Assembly: GCA_018434075.1 (NCBI GenBank)
Contig: JAHDQA010000106.1
Coordinates: 1 to 34,775, forward strand
Direction of reading: 5' to 3'
DNA length: 34,775 nucleotides
DNA from: Tissierellaceae bacterium
GTDB lineage: Bacteria > Bacillota > Clostridia > Tissierellales > Tissierellaceae
Shown: one piece after another, positions 7,994-16,209 of the stretch
Numbering within the stretch: position 1 is the stretch's first letter
Layout of the letters: the number at the start of each line of letters is the position of its first letter
The notes under the pieces: generated by a model
The model's input: only the letters and a program-made list of their open reading frames with translations
Told to the model about the DNA's origin: nothing
Database searches by the model: none
Position numbers and translations under genes: made by a program

Positions 7994-8020
7994 TTCGCAT
8001 ATGACCTACCCACCTGGGCT
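7977..8020 (+). terminator. riboswitch expression-platform hairpin before purC
   Basis: Arms 7977-7993 and 8004-8020 form a GC-rich 17-base-pair stem with one C-A mismatch around loop TTCGCATATG. It uses the 3' strand of the PRPP aptamer. The T-run that follows is interrupted (ATATTTATTATT), so termination may depend mainly on the very stable stem. Confidence 0.75.
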
Positions 8021-8054
8021 ATATTTATTATTAAATAATTTTAGGGGGAATATT

Positions 8055-8759
8055 ATGGCGAATTTAAAAACTGACAATCTCTTGTACTCTGGTAAAACCA
8101 AAGATGTCTACAAATTAGATGACGGAAATTATCTACTGATGTTCAAAGACGATGTAACAGGTGAAGGTGGAGTATTTGATCCTGGGGCAAACAAAGTAGG
8201 TCTTACTATTGAAGGCGCAGGTAGATCTGGATTAAGACTAAGCACTTACTTTTTTGAACTTTTCAATAAAAAAGGAATACCCACACATTTTATTTCTTCA
8301 GACATCGAGAGCAGCACTATGACTGTTTTACCTGCTAAACTGTTTGGAAAAGGTGTGGAAGTAATAGTTAGATACCGAGCGGTAGGTAGCTTTTATAGGA
8401 GATATGCGTTATATGTTGAAGAAGGAAGAAAAATAGGTCCATATGTCGAATTTACTTTAAAAGATGATTTAAGAGATGACCCGCTTATAACAGAAGATGC
8501 ACTTGAAATATTAAATATTATGACAAAAGAAGAATCGAGTAAAATAAAGAAAATGGCTGTTGAGATAGCAGAGATTGTAAAGAATGAATTGGAGAAAAAA
8601 GGCATAGAGTTATACGACATAAAATTTGAATTTGGTAGAATAACAGAAGATAATCACATTGGCTTGATCGATGAAGTGTCAGGTGGGAATATGAGAGCCT
8701 ATAAAGATGGTGTGTATATAGAACCATTGACACTTGAAAAAATAATGTTAAATAATTAA
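8055..8759 (+). CDS. purC: phosphoribosylaminoimidazole-succinocarboxamide (SAICAR) synthase
   Basis: Joins CAIR and aspartate using ATP to give SAICAR in purine synthesis. The protein is 234 residues, the usual bacterial length. The N-terminal ATP site Tyr-Ser-Gly-Lys-Thr-Lys-Asp-Val-Tyr (11-19), the Phe-Lys-Asp-Asp segment and the later Glu-Val-Ser-Gly-Gly-Asn-Met-Arg region match the family. The Gly-Val-Phe-Asp-Pro-Gly-Ala-Asn-Lys segment is typical of clostridial PurC. Start ATG 8055 has AGGGGG at 8043-8048; the in-frame ATG at 8001 lies inside the riboswitch hairpin and is rejected. This gene alone is placed between the tandem riboswitch and the second PRPP aptamer, so it can be controlled apart from the rest of the operon. 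Confidence 0.95.
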   Translation: MANLKTDNLLYSGKTKDVYKLDDGNYLLMFKDDVTGEGGVFDPGANKVGLTIEGAGRSGLRLSTYFFELFNKKGIPTHFISSDIESSTMTVLPAKLFGKGVEVIVRYRAVGSFYRRYALYVEEGRKIGPYVEFTLKDDLRDDPLITEDALEILNIMTKEESSKIKKMAVEIAEIVKNELEKKGIELYDIKFEFGRITEDNHIGLIDEVSGGNMRAYKDGVYIEPLTLEKIMLNN

Positions 8760-8790
8760 TTAAAAGTAATTAGATTAAATTTTATGCACC

Positions 8791-8881
8791 GAAAGTGTAC
8801 CTAGGGTTCTTATTAAAAGACCGAGCGGTACAGATGTCTTATGGCATTACACCGAAGGGAGAAAAGCCCAGGCGGGTAGGT
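8791..8881 (+). promoter_or_regulatory. PRPP riboswitch aptamer, second copy, internal to the operon
   Basis: Nearly the same sequence as the first PRPP element: GAAAGTGTACCTAGGGTTCT, GACCGAGCGGTACA, ATTACACCG, then AAAAGCCCAGGCGGGTAGG. Differences are concentrated in loops and in single bases of helices. No guanine aptamer precedes it: the bases from the purC stop to 8790 hold nothing similar, and I see no convincing promoter there. It therefore acts on transcripts already running through purC and gates purL and all later genes. Confidence 0.9.
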
Positions 8882-8909
8882 TTCGCAGATGACCTACCCG
8901 CCTGGGCTT
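8864..8909 (+). terminator. riboswitch expression-platform hairpin before purL
   Basis: Arms 8864-8881 and 8892-8909 form a perfect 18-base-pair stem around loop TTCGCAGATG, with the left arm shared with the PRPP aptamer. Only AAAATTTT follows, and the purL ribosome binding site AGGAGGTTG begins about nine bases after the stem. Both termination and translational effects are possible. Confidence 0.7.
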
Positions 8910-8930
8910 AAAATTTTAGGAGGTTGAAAA

Positions 8931-11900
8931 ATGAAAAATTTTAGAATCATGATTGAAAAAAAGAAAGATTTTAATGTAGAGGCAATAAAACTAAAAAAAG
9001 ATGCTAAATTTCTCGGCATAGAAAAATATGACGATATAACTGTATTTAATGTTTATGATTTATTTAACGTTGACGAAGAAAAACTAAATGAAATAGTTGA
9101 AAAGATTCTGTTTGAACCAAACATTGACAATATATACTCCGGTGAATTAAATCTAAACAATGGGGAATTGGCTTTTAGATTTGAATACAACAAAGGGCAA
9201 TTTGACCCAAGACAAAATGCCACAGAAATACTTATAAATAAATACTTAGGATATGAAGACTCATCTGTAAAAGTATCAAAGATCATTTTAGTAAAAGGCA
9301 TGTCAAAAGAAAACTTCTCTAAATTAAAATCCTACTATATAAATCCAGTAAACTCTAAAGAAGTGCCTCTTAACTTAATAAGTGAAGATAAAGAAGAAAT
9401 AGAACCTAAAGAGATTGAAATCATCGATAATTTTGTAAATTACTCAGAAGATGAGTTAATAGAATTAAAGGAAAAATACAATCTAGCACTTGACTTAGAG
9501 GATCTTCTATTCATAAAAGATCATTGCAAAAAAACCATGAAAAAACCCACTATTACAGAAATTAAAATCCTTGATACCTATTGGTCAGACCATTGTAGAC
9601 ACAAGACTTTTATGTCAGAGATAACTGAAATAAAGCTTGAAGATGGAGATTATAAAAGCTTATTTGAAAATGTGCTCAAAGAATACATGAAGTCAAGAGA
9701 ATACGTTCACAACAACAATAAACCTATATGCTTAATGGATTTAGCAACGATAAATATGAAAGAAATCGAAAAAAACGGTAAGCTAACGGACAGAGAAATC
9801 TCTGATGAAGTAAATGCCGCAAGCATAGAAATAGAAGTTGATGTAGATGGCGAAAAAGAAAAATGGCTTCTGATGTTCAAAAATGAAACACATAATCACC
9901 CTACTGAAATAGAACCATTTGGTGGGGCTGCTACTTGTCTAGGCGGGGGTATTAGAGATCCACTTTCTGGAAGAGGCTATGTTTATCAAGCAATGAGAAT
10001 TACAGGGGCAAAGGATCCAAGGACAAAATTTGAAGATACATTGCAAGGGAAACTTCCTCAAAGAAAAATCACTACTATGGCAGTTGAAGGATACAGTTCA
10101 TATGCATATCAAATCGGTGGAGCCTCTGGATATATAAAAGAATTTTATGATGACGGTTTTGAAGCTAAGAGATTAGAATTAGGTGCTCTAGTAGCTGCAG
10201 CGCCAAAGGATTGGGTAAGAAGAGGTATTCCTAAACCTAATGATGTTGTACTGCTTGTCGGGGGGAAAACTGGAAGAGATGGATTAGGAGCAGCTGTTGG
10301 TTCTTCAGTAGAGCAAAAGAAAGATGCCTTAATTACAGCAGGAGCACAAGTGCAAAAGGGAGATCCTCAAATAGAGAGAAAGATTGTAAGACTATTTAGG
10401 AATGAAAAAGCTTCAAAGATGATAAAACGATGCAATGACTTCGGAGCTGGTGGAGTAGCTGTAGCTGTTGGAGAATTGGCAGATGGGTTGCTAATTGATC
10501 TGGATAAAGTACCAACTAAATACGAAGGCATGGACGGAACAGAGATAGCTCTATCAGAGTCGCAAGAAAGAATGGCTATAGTTATAGATGAAAATGATTT
10601 AGAGGAATTTATTAAATTAGCACAAGAAGAAGATTTAGAAGTAGCAGTCATAGCGAAGGTAATGGAAGAAAGGCGAATGAAGATTGTTTGGAGGAACAAA
10701 GTAATCGTAGATTTGGACAGAGACTTCCTTGACACAAGTGGAATTAGGAAAAAAGCTAAAATTCATGTAATATCGCCTTCAAAAGAAACTTCAGTATTCA
10801 AAGATAAAACAAAATCAAACAGTTCAAATGCAGAGAGATTTGTTGAAAATATGAGAGACTTAAATTGCTGTTCTCAAAAGGGATTAATCGAAAGATTTGA
10901 CAATACAATTGGTAAAAATGCAGTGGTTGTTCAGCTTGGAGGGAAAGAAAAGTTGACGCCTCAAGTTGGAATGGCTGCTAAATTTCCAGTCATGGGCAAA
11001 CACACAAACACTGCTTCTATAATGACATGTGGATATGATCCTGAAATAGCTAAGTGGAGTACATTCCATGGGGGTTATTACGCTGTTATTGACTCAGTAG
11101 CGAGAGTAATAGCTTTGGGAGGGGATTACAAAAGAATAAGATTGTCTTTCCAAGAATTCTATGAAAGCTTAGGAGAAGATCCTAAAAAATGGGCTAAACC
11201 ATTTACATCCTTATTGGGAGCATATAAAGTGCAAAAAGAACTAGAGATTCCAAGTATCGGCGGGAAGGACAGCATGAGTGGGAGCTTTGAAAATATTAAT
11301 GTAGCACCATCGCTGTTTAGTTTTGCAGTATGTGTTGAAAACAGTGAAAATATAATTTCTCAAGAATTTAAAGCAACAGATTCCCTAGTAATTGAAGTCA
11401 TGTTAAAAAGGGATGAAAATGACTTAGTCGATCTAGATAGTTTAAAGTATAATTACAGCTTAATTAAAAAATTAGTTGATGAAAAGAAAATACTTTCTTC
11501 AAATGTAATTAGTCATGGAGGATTAGCAAAAGCAATATTTGAAATGTGCATAGGTAATGACATAGGCTTTAAATTTAGCAAAGAGTTTGATGACATGTAT
11601 ATGCCATCATATGGGAATATTATATTAGAGATTTCACAAGAGAATAAAAAAGATATATCTTCTTTAAATTATAGAGTTGTAGGAACTACACAAAAAGAAA
11701 AATGCATAAAAATCGGAGAAGAAACCCTTGAATTAGATGAATTAAAAAAAGTCTATTTAGGTGTTTTGGAGGATATATTTCCTATAAAAGAAGACATCAG
11801 AAAAGAAGTATCAAATATTGAGTACAAAGGTTCACACTCCATGAAGAACACTAAGACAATTGCTAAGCCTAGAGTATTGATACCGATTTTTACAGGTACA

Positions 11901-12653
11901 AATGGCGAATACGACATGATGAGTTCATTTGAAGAATGTGGAGCAATTGTAAATACATTTGTATTAAAAACATTTAACACAAGTGAAATAAAAAAATCGA
12001 TTAGATTACTCTCAAATTTGCTAAAAGAAACGCAAATACTAGGACTAGCAAATGGATATTTCTTAGGAAATGAGCCCGAAACTGCGGCTAAATTATTGAA
12101 GGTCATATTTGATGATGAGTATTTAAAAGAATCAGTATATGAATTGCTGTATAAAAATGATGGACTTATTTTAGGGATAGGTTCAGGCTTTAATGCACTT
12201 ATTAAACTTGGACTTATTGAACATGGCAAGTTTGTCAAAGAGAATGAACAATCGCCATCGATTGTATACAATTATTCAGGCGATTTCTATTCAAATTTTG
12301 CTGATGTAAAAGTAACTTCTAAGTTGTCCCCTTGGTTTAATGACATGGAGATAGGTTTTGAATACACACTGCCGATCGCAACAAAGGAAGGAAGAGTGTT
12401 CTTGAATGATAGAAAAGAATTGATTGAAAAAGGCCAAATATCAACTCAATTTGTAAAAAACGGACAAGCTACCTACGATGGACTTTTCAATCCAACAGGA
12501 TCTGAATTTGCAATTGAATCGATGACCAGCCCTGATGGGAGAATATTAGGAACAGTATCGGCAATTGATAGAATTGCTGATGGAATTTACAAAAATATAG
12601 AAATCAAAGGCAAACACAAGATATTTGAATCTGGAGTAAATTACTATAAATAA
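8931..12653 (+). CDS. purL: phosphoribosylformylglycinamidine synthase, single-chain, with degenerate amidotransferase domain
   Basis: Converts FGAR to FGAM using ATP and an ammonia donor. The protein has 1240 residues, the length of the single-chain clade (PurL, PurQ and PurS-like parts fused). The synthetase half looks complete: Ser-Asp-His-Cys-Arg-His near 218, Asn-Glu-Thr-His-Asn-His-Pro-Thr near 320 and Gly-Gly-Lys-Asp-Ser-Met-Ser-Gly near 777. The C-terminal class I amidotransferase domain (about 983-1240) is clearly homologous but altered. The nucleophile motif Gly-Ile-Cys-Asn-Gly-Phe reads Gly-Ile-Gly1084-Ser-Gly-Phe. The Ser-His-Gly-Glu-Gly-Arg motif reads Ala-Thr1151-Lys-Glu1153-Gly-Arg. 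Gly992 replaces the conserved Cys of Gly-Thr-Asn-Cys-Glu-Tyr. Glutaminase activity is therefore not expected, while ammonia-dependent synthesis could remain. The frame is open and codon use is like its neighbours. ATG 8931 follows AGGAGG at 8918-8923. Confidence 0.95.
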   Translation: MKNFRIMIEKKKDFNVEAIKLKKDAKFLGIEKYDDITVFNVYDLFNVDEEKLNEIVEKILFEPNIDNIYSGELNLNNGELAFRFEYNKGQFDPRQNATEILINKYLGYEDSSVKVSKIILVKGMSKENFSKLKSYYINPVNSKEVPLNLISEDKEEIEPKEIEIIDNFVNYSEDELIELKEKYNLALDLEDLLFIKDHCKKTMKKPTITEIKILDTYWSDHCRHKTFMSEITEIKLEDGDYKSLFENVLKEYMKSREYVHNNNKPICLMDLATINMKEIEKNGKLTDREISDEVNAASIEIEVDVDGEKEKWLLMFKNETHNHPTEIEPFGGAATCLGGGIRDPLSGRGYVYQAMRITGAKDPRTKFEDTLQGKLPQRKITTMAVEGYSSYAYQIGGASGYIKEFYDDGFEAKRLELGALVAAAPKDWVRRGIPKPNDVVLLVGGKTGRDGLGAAVGSSVEQKKDALITAGAQVQKGDPQIERKIVRLFRNEKASKMIKRCNDFGAGGVAVAVGELADGLLIDLDKVPTKYEGMDGTEIALSESQERMAIVIDENDLEEFIKLAQEEDLEVAVIAKVMEERRMKIVWRNKVIVDLDRDFLDTSGIRKKAKIHVISPSKETSVFKDKTKSNSSNAERFVENMRDLNCCSQKGLIERFDNTIGKNAVVVQLGGKEKLTPQVGMAAKFPVMGKHTNTASIMTCGYDPEIAKWSTFHGGYYAVIDSVARVIALGGDYKRIRLSFQEFYESLGEDPKKWAKPFTSLLGAYKVQKELEIPSIGGKDSMSGSFENINVAPSLFSFAVCVENSENIISQEFKATDSLVIEVMLKRDENDLVDLDSLKYNYSLIKKLVDEKKILSSNVISHGGLAKAIFEMCIGNDIGFKFSKEFDDMYMPSYGNIILEISQENKKDISSLNYRVVGTTQKEKCIKIGEETLELDELKKVYLGVLEDIFPIKEDIRKEVSNIEYKGSHSMKNTKTIAKPRVLIPIFTGTNGEYDMMSSFEECGAIVNTFVLKTFNTSEIKKSIRLLSNLLKETQILGLANGYFLGNEPETAAKLLKVIFDDEYLKESVYELLYKNDGLILGIGSGFNALIKLGLIEHGKFVKENEQSPSIVYNYSGDFYSNFADVKVTSKLSPWFNDMEIGFEYTLPIATKEGRVFLNDRKELIEKGQISTQFVKNGQATYDGLFNPTGSEFAIESMTSPDGRILGTVSAIDRIADGIYKNIEIKGKHKIFESGVNYYK

Positions 12654-12666
12654 TGGAGGGATAAAT

Positions 12667-13149
12667 TTGAAAGTTGCAATAATCATGGGTAGTATATCAG
12701 ATAAAAAAATAGCTATGGAAGCAAAGGAAGTATTGGATAGCTTTGGAATAGAAAATGAAATGAGAGTCATATCGGCACATAGAACCCCTAAAAAAGCTTT
12801 TGAATTTGCAGAAAAACTAGAAGAAAACGGATTTGACTTGGCAATAGCAATAGCAGGTAAAGCTGCACATCTAGCTGGAGTGATAGCAAGCCTCACCATA
12901 CTACCGGTAATAGGGGTACCTGTAAAATCATCTACTCTAGATGGACTGGATTCTCTTCTTTCTACTGTACAAATGCCAAAGGGTGTACCAGTTGCAACGG
13001 TTGCGATAGATGGCGGTTATAATGCAGGGATACTATCAGCAGAAATTTTATCTATCAGTGATAAAACTTTAAGAGAAAAACTGAGAGCTCACAAAGAAAA
13101 GATAGAATCAGAGACAATTAAAAGCGATGAAGAAATTAGGAAATATTAA
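12667..13149 (+). CDS. purE: N5-carboxyaminoimidazole ribonucleotide mutase, catalytic subunit PurE
   Basis: Produces CAIR, the substrate of PurC. The protein has 160 residues and class I PurE features: Met-Gly-Ser-Ile-Ser-Asp (7-12), Ser-Ala-His-Arg-Thr-Pro (36-41), Gly-Lys-Ala-Ala-His-Leu-Ala-Gly, and a Ser-Leu-Leu-Ser-Thr-Val-Gln-Met-Pro stretch. Class I enzymes normally use N5-CAIR made by PurK, but no purK is in this operon or window, so PurK must be elsewhere or PurE must use AIR and CO2 directly. The start is TTG 12667 after GGAGGG (12656-12661), 13 bases after purL; the nearby ATG at 12653 runs into a stop at once. Confidence 0.93.
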   Translation: MKVAIIMGSISDKKIAMEAKEVLDSFGIENEMRVISAHRTPKKAFEFAEKLEENGFDLAIAIAGKAAHLAGVIASLTILPVIGVPVKSSTLDGLDSLLSTVQMPKGVPVATVAIDGGYNAGILSAEILSISDKTLREKLRAHKEKIESETIKSDEEIRKY

Positions 13150-13163
13150 TAGGGGGTCTTCTT

Positions 13164-14516
13164 TTGAGTGGTATAATAGGAGTTTTCAGCAAAGATAATC
13201 AAAAAGTTTCAAAATATATTTATTACGGCCTTTATGCATTACAGCATAGAGGCCAAGCAAGCGCTGGAATTTCAATAAATAACAATGGATTTATCGATTA
13301 TGAAAAGAATTTAGGATTAGTTGGCGATGTATTTACTAGTGAAGTAATTAATAGACTTATTGGCAATATTGCAATAGGGCAAGTAAGATATGCATCACAT
13401 TCTGAGAAAAGGTCCAAAATAAATTCAGAGCCGTTAGTAGTGGGATATAAAAATGGTGCACTCTCAATATGCATGGATGGTGCATTGGCAAATTATGAAG
13501 AATTAAGGGGAAAACTTGAAGAAAATGGTCATTTATTTCAAACTGACTTGGCTGGAGAAGTGATTGCATCATTGATCGCAAAATATCATAAAGATAGTTT
13601 AATAGATGCGATAAAAAAGGCGCTAACTGAAGTTAATGGCTCTTATTCGCTTATTATAATGACTAAAGATTCGCTGATTGCTGCAAGAGATCCACATGGA
13701 ATTAGGCCGCTTTCAATTGGAAAAGTTGGAGATGACTTCATCTTTTCTTCAGAAACATGTGCTATTGAATGTATTGGAGGAGAGTTCACAAGGGATTGTA
13801 ATCCTGGTGAAATAGCGATTATTGATAGCGATGGAATTAGAAGCGAGATGATTCAAAGCAAAAAAAGAGCATTATGCATATTTGAATTAGTTTATTTAGC
13901 AAGACCAGATAGTTATATAGACAAAAGATATGTATATACATCAAGATTTAATGCTGGTGAAATCCTTTATACAGAATGCCCCATAAAAGCTGATATTGTC
14001 ATTGGAGCTCCTGATTCAGGAACAGTTGCTGCAATAGGGTATGCCAAGAAATCCCAAATACCTTACACTGAAGGAATAATCAAAAATAGATATATAGGGA
14101 GAACTTTTATTGAACCAACTCAAGATATAAGAGAAGAAGGAGTGAGAATAAAATTAAACCCTTTAACTTCAAATATAAAAGGAAAAGATTTGATATTAGT
14201 AGATGATTCAATTGTCAGGGGAACGACCATCAAAAGAACTGTAGAAATGTTAAGAAACGCAGGAGCTAAAAGCGTACATGTAAGAATTGCTTCACCACCT
14301 GTAAAACACAGTTGTTTTTTAGGGGTGGACACACCAAATGAAGAGAATTTAATAGCAAATTACATGACAGTTGAAGAGATCAGAAAAGCTATAAACGCTG
14401 ATTCTCTATATTTTATATCGCTTGAAGGCTTAGTCGAAGCTAGTGGTGGGAATAATGGATTTTGTAAAGGCTGCTTTAATGGTGAATATCCAGTAAAAAG
14501 ATTAAAGGAGGAATAA
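13164..14516 (+). CDS. purF: amidophosphoribosyltransferase with degenerate glutaminase site
   Basis: First committed step of purine synthesis, PRPP plus an ammonia donor to phosphoribosylamine. The protein has 450 residues. The phosphoribosyltransferase half is intact: PRPP loop [10 protein letters not shown] (346-355) and the flexible Asn-Arg-Tyr-Ile-Gly-Arg-Thr-Phe loop. Cys238, Cys384, Cys434 and Cys437 match the four Fe-S ligands of the B. subtilis type. The N-terminal glutaminase domain keeps its fold signature (Leu-Gln-His-Arg-Gly-Gln) and Arg75. However, the residue after the initiator, Cys1 of active enzymes, is Ser2; the oxyanion pair Asn-Gly is Asp105-Gly106; and the glutamine-binding Asp is Ala130. 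No Cys lies within the first 100 residues that could substitute. Expected to be ammonia-dependent. Start TTG 13164 with AGGGGG at 13151-13156. Confidence 0.94.
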   Translation: MSGIIGVFSKDNQKVSKYIYYGLYALQHRGQASAGISINNNGFIDYEKNLGLVGDVFTSEVINRLIGNIAIGQVRYASHSEKRSKINSEPLVVGYKNGALSICMDGALANYEELRGKLEENGHLFQTDLAGEVIASLIAKYHKDSLIDAIKKALTEVNGSYSLIIMTKDSLIAARDPHGIRPLSIGKVGDDFIFSSETCAIECIGGEFTRDCNPGEIAIIDSDGIRSEMIQSKKRALCIFELVYLARPDSYIDKRYVYTSRFNAGEILYTECPIKADIVIGAPDSGTVAAIGYAKKSQIPYTEGIIKNRYIGRTFIEPTQDIREEGVRIKLNPLTSNIKGKDLILVDDSIVRGTTIKRTVEMLRNAGAKSVHVRIASPPVKHSCFLGVDTPNEENLIANYMTVEEIRKAINADSLYFISLEGLVEASGGNNGFCKGCFNGEYPVKRLKEE

Positions 14517-14518
14517 AA

Positions 14519-15550
14519 ATGCCTATTGACTACAAAGCTTCAGGAGTAGATGTAGATGCTGCAAACAAAGAAGTCGATCTGTTGAAAGATATAGTTAAAA
14601 AGACATACACAAAAGGAGTGCTTTCAGATTTAGGGGGGTTCTCAGGACTATTTGAAATAGATACTAATGAGTATAAAAATCCAGTCTTAGTATCTGGAAC
14701 AGATGGAGTAGGTACAAAATTGAAATTAGCATTTATGATGGATAAACACGACACTGTTGGCATCGACTGTGTAGCTATGTGCGTAAACGATGTTTTATGT
14801 CAAGGTGCAAAGCCACTATTTTTTCTTGACTATATTGCTACTGGGAAATTGATACCTGAGAAGATGGCACAGATCGTTTCGGGAGTTGCGAAAGGTTGTT
14901 TAGATAGTGGATGTGCATTAATAGGTGGAGAAACTGCTGAAATGCCTGGATTTTATGCTGATGGTGAATATGATATTGCTGGATTCTGTGTCGGAATAGT
15001 AGATAAACAAAAAATAATAACAGGCGAAAATATAAAGCCAAATGATTTGATTTTAGGACTTCCTTCATCAGGAGTTCATAGCAATGGGTTTTCTCTTGTT
15101 AGAAAATTATTTTTTGAAGATAACAATTACAAAGTTGATTGCTATATAGAAGAATTTGGCAGAACATTAGGCGAAGAGTTATTGACTCCAACTAGAATAT
15201 ATGTAAAAGAGATATTAGATTTGATGAAGAACTATGAAATTAAAGCAATGAGCCATATAACAGGTGGGGGATTCTATGAGAACATTCCAAGGATGCTAAA
15301 AGAAGGGTTAAGAGCAAAAATATATATGAGTGAATTTAATACACCTGCAGTATTTCGTTATATTCAAAAACTTGGGGAAATTGAAACAAAAGAGATGTAT
15401 AGGACTTTTAATATGGGGATTGGCTTGGTGATGGTGGTTGATAAAGAGATTGCATCTGAAATAATCGCACTTTATAAATCAAAAGGTGAAGATATATATA
15501 TAATAGGCGAGGTACTGGAAGGTGAGAGGAGCATAGATCTATGTCTGTAA
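14519..15550 (+). CDS. purM: phosphoribosylformylglycinamidine cyclo-ligase (AIR synthase)
   Basis: ATP-dependent ring closure of FGAM to AIR, acting straight after PurL. The protein has 343 residues, the usual length. The N-terminal domain carries Gly-Thr-Asp-Gly-Val-Gly-Thr-Lys-Leu near residue 61 and [18 protein letters not shown] follows near 140, all hallmarks of PurM. It starts two bases after the purF stop, with AAAGGAGG at 14504-14511 inside the end of purF, and its stop overlaps the start of purN by ten bases, so these genes are translationally coupled. I see no altered catalytic residue. Confidence 0.95.
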   Translation: MPIDYKASGVDVDAANKEVDLLKDIVKKTYTKGVLSDLGGFSGLFEIDTNEYKNPVLVSGTDGVGTKLKLAFMMDKHDTVGIDCVAMCVNDVLCQGAKPLFFLDYIATGKLIPEKMAQIVSGVAKGCLDSGCALIGGETAEMPGFYADGEYDIAGFCVGIVDKQKIITGENIKPNDLILGLPSSGVHSNGFSLVRKLFFEDNNYKVDCYIEEFGRTLGEELLTPTRIYVKEILDLMKNYEIKAMSHITGGGFYENIPRMLKEGLRAKIYMSEFNTPAVFRYIQKLGEIETKEMYRTFNMGIGLVMVVDKEIASEIIALYKSKGEDIYIIGEVLEGERSIDLCL

Positions 15551-16209
15551 AAAAATTAGCTGTATTGATATCGGGTGGAGGCACAAATTTGCAAGCCATA
15601 ATTGATGCAACATCACAAAAAAAGATAAATGCAGAGATTAAAATTGTCATATCTAATAGAGAAGATGCTTATGGACTTGTAAGAGCAGAAAAACATGGGA
15701 TTAAAAATATGTGTATAAGTTCAAAAAATCTAACTGACGAAGAATACAGCGAAAAATTATTAGAGATATTCAAAAAAGAAGAGATAGATTTTGTAGTTTT
15801 GGCAGGTTTCTTAAAAATACTCTCTAAAGATTTGGTGATGCAGTATAAAAATAGGATTATAAACATTCATCCATCATTGATTCCGAGTTTTTGTGGAAAA
15901 GGATATTATGGGATTAAAGTTCATGAAAAAGCAATTGAATATGGTGTTAAAGTAACAGGTGCAACCGTTCATTTTATTGATGAAAATGCAGATACAGGGC
16001 CAATTATAGAACAAAGGACAGTAGATGTTGATGATTTTGACACACCTAATACTTTACAACTGAAAGTATTAGTAATAGAACACGAGATACTAGTTTCTTC
16101 ATTAAAAAAGCTTTGCAATGAAGAATTAGAAGTTGTTGGTAGAAGAGTAATTAAAAGAGATGTTAAGAGAGGAGGAAAAGATGAAAAGGGCATTGATAAG
16201 CGTTTATAA
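15541..16209 (+). CDS. purN: phosphoribosylglycinamide formyltransferase (GAR transformylase)
   Basis: Transfers the formyl group of 10-formyl-tetrahydrofolate to GAR. The protein has 222 residues, slightly longer than most because of a basic C-terminal tail that runs under the purH start. The N-terminal Ser-Gly-Gly-Gly-Thr-Asn-Leu (11-17) binds the phosphate of GAR. The catalytic set Asn108, His110 and Asp151 lies in Asn-Ile-His-Pro-Ser-Leu-Ile-Pro-Ser and Ala-Asp-Thr-Gly-Pro-Ile-Ile. It overlaps purM by ten bases and purH by 29. Its folate substrate is supplied by the fhs product encoded downstream. Confidence 0.94.
   Translation: MSVKKLAVLISGGGTNLQAIIDATSQKKINAEIKIVISNREDAYGLVRAEKHGIKNMCISSKNLTDEEYSEKLLEIFKKEEIDFVVLAGFLKILSKDLVMQYKNRIINIHPSLIPSFCGKGYYGIKVHEKAIEYGVKVTGATVHFIDENADTGPIIEQRTVDVDDFDTPNTLQLKVLVIEHEILVSSLKKLCNEELEVVGRRVIKRDVKRGGKDEKGIDKRL

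Noticed and set aside
8001..8054. Longer purC beginning at ATG 8001
   Set aside because: The ATG lies inside the loop and right arm of the riboswitch hairpin and lacks a ribosome binding site; ATG 8055 has a strong one and gives the normal PurC N-terminus.
7904..8909. The two near-identical PRPP elements as a mobile or insertion repeat around purC
   Set aside because: The repeated unit ends at the riboswitch and hairpin boundaries, with conserved aptamer motifs and no transposase or terminal inverted repeats.
11865..14516. PurL and PurF substitutions as sequencing errors or pseudogenes
   Set aside because: Both frames are open, several independent catalytic positions are changed in each, and all synthase motifs are preserved.
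16160..16180. Upstream starts for purH (16160), purD (17673) and the glycosidase gene (23459)
   Set aside because: Each would bury the strong Shine-Dalgarno site of the next in-frame start inside the coding region, and the extra residues do not belong to the families.
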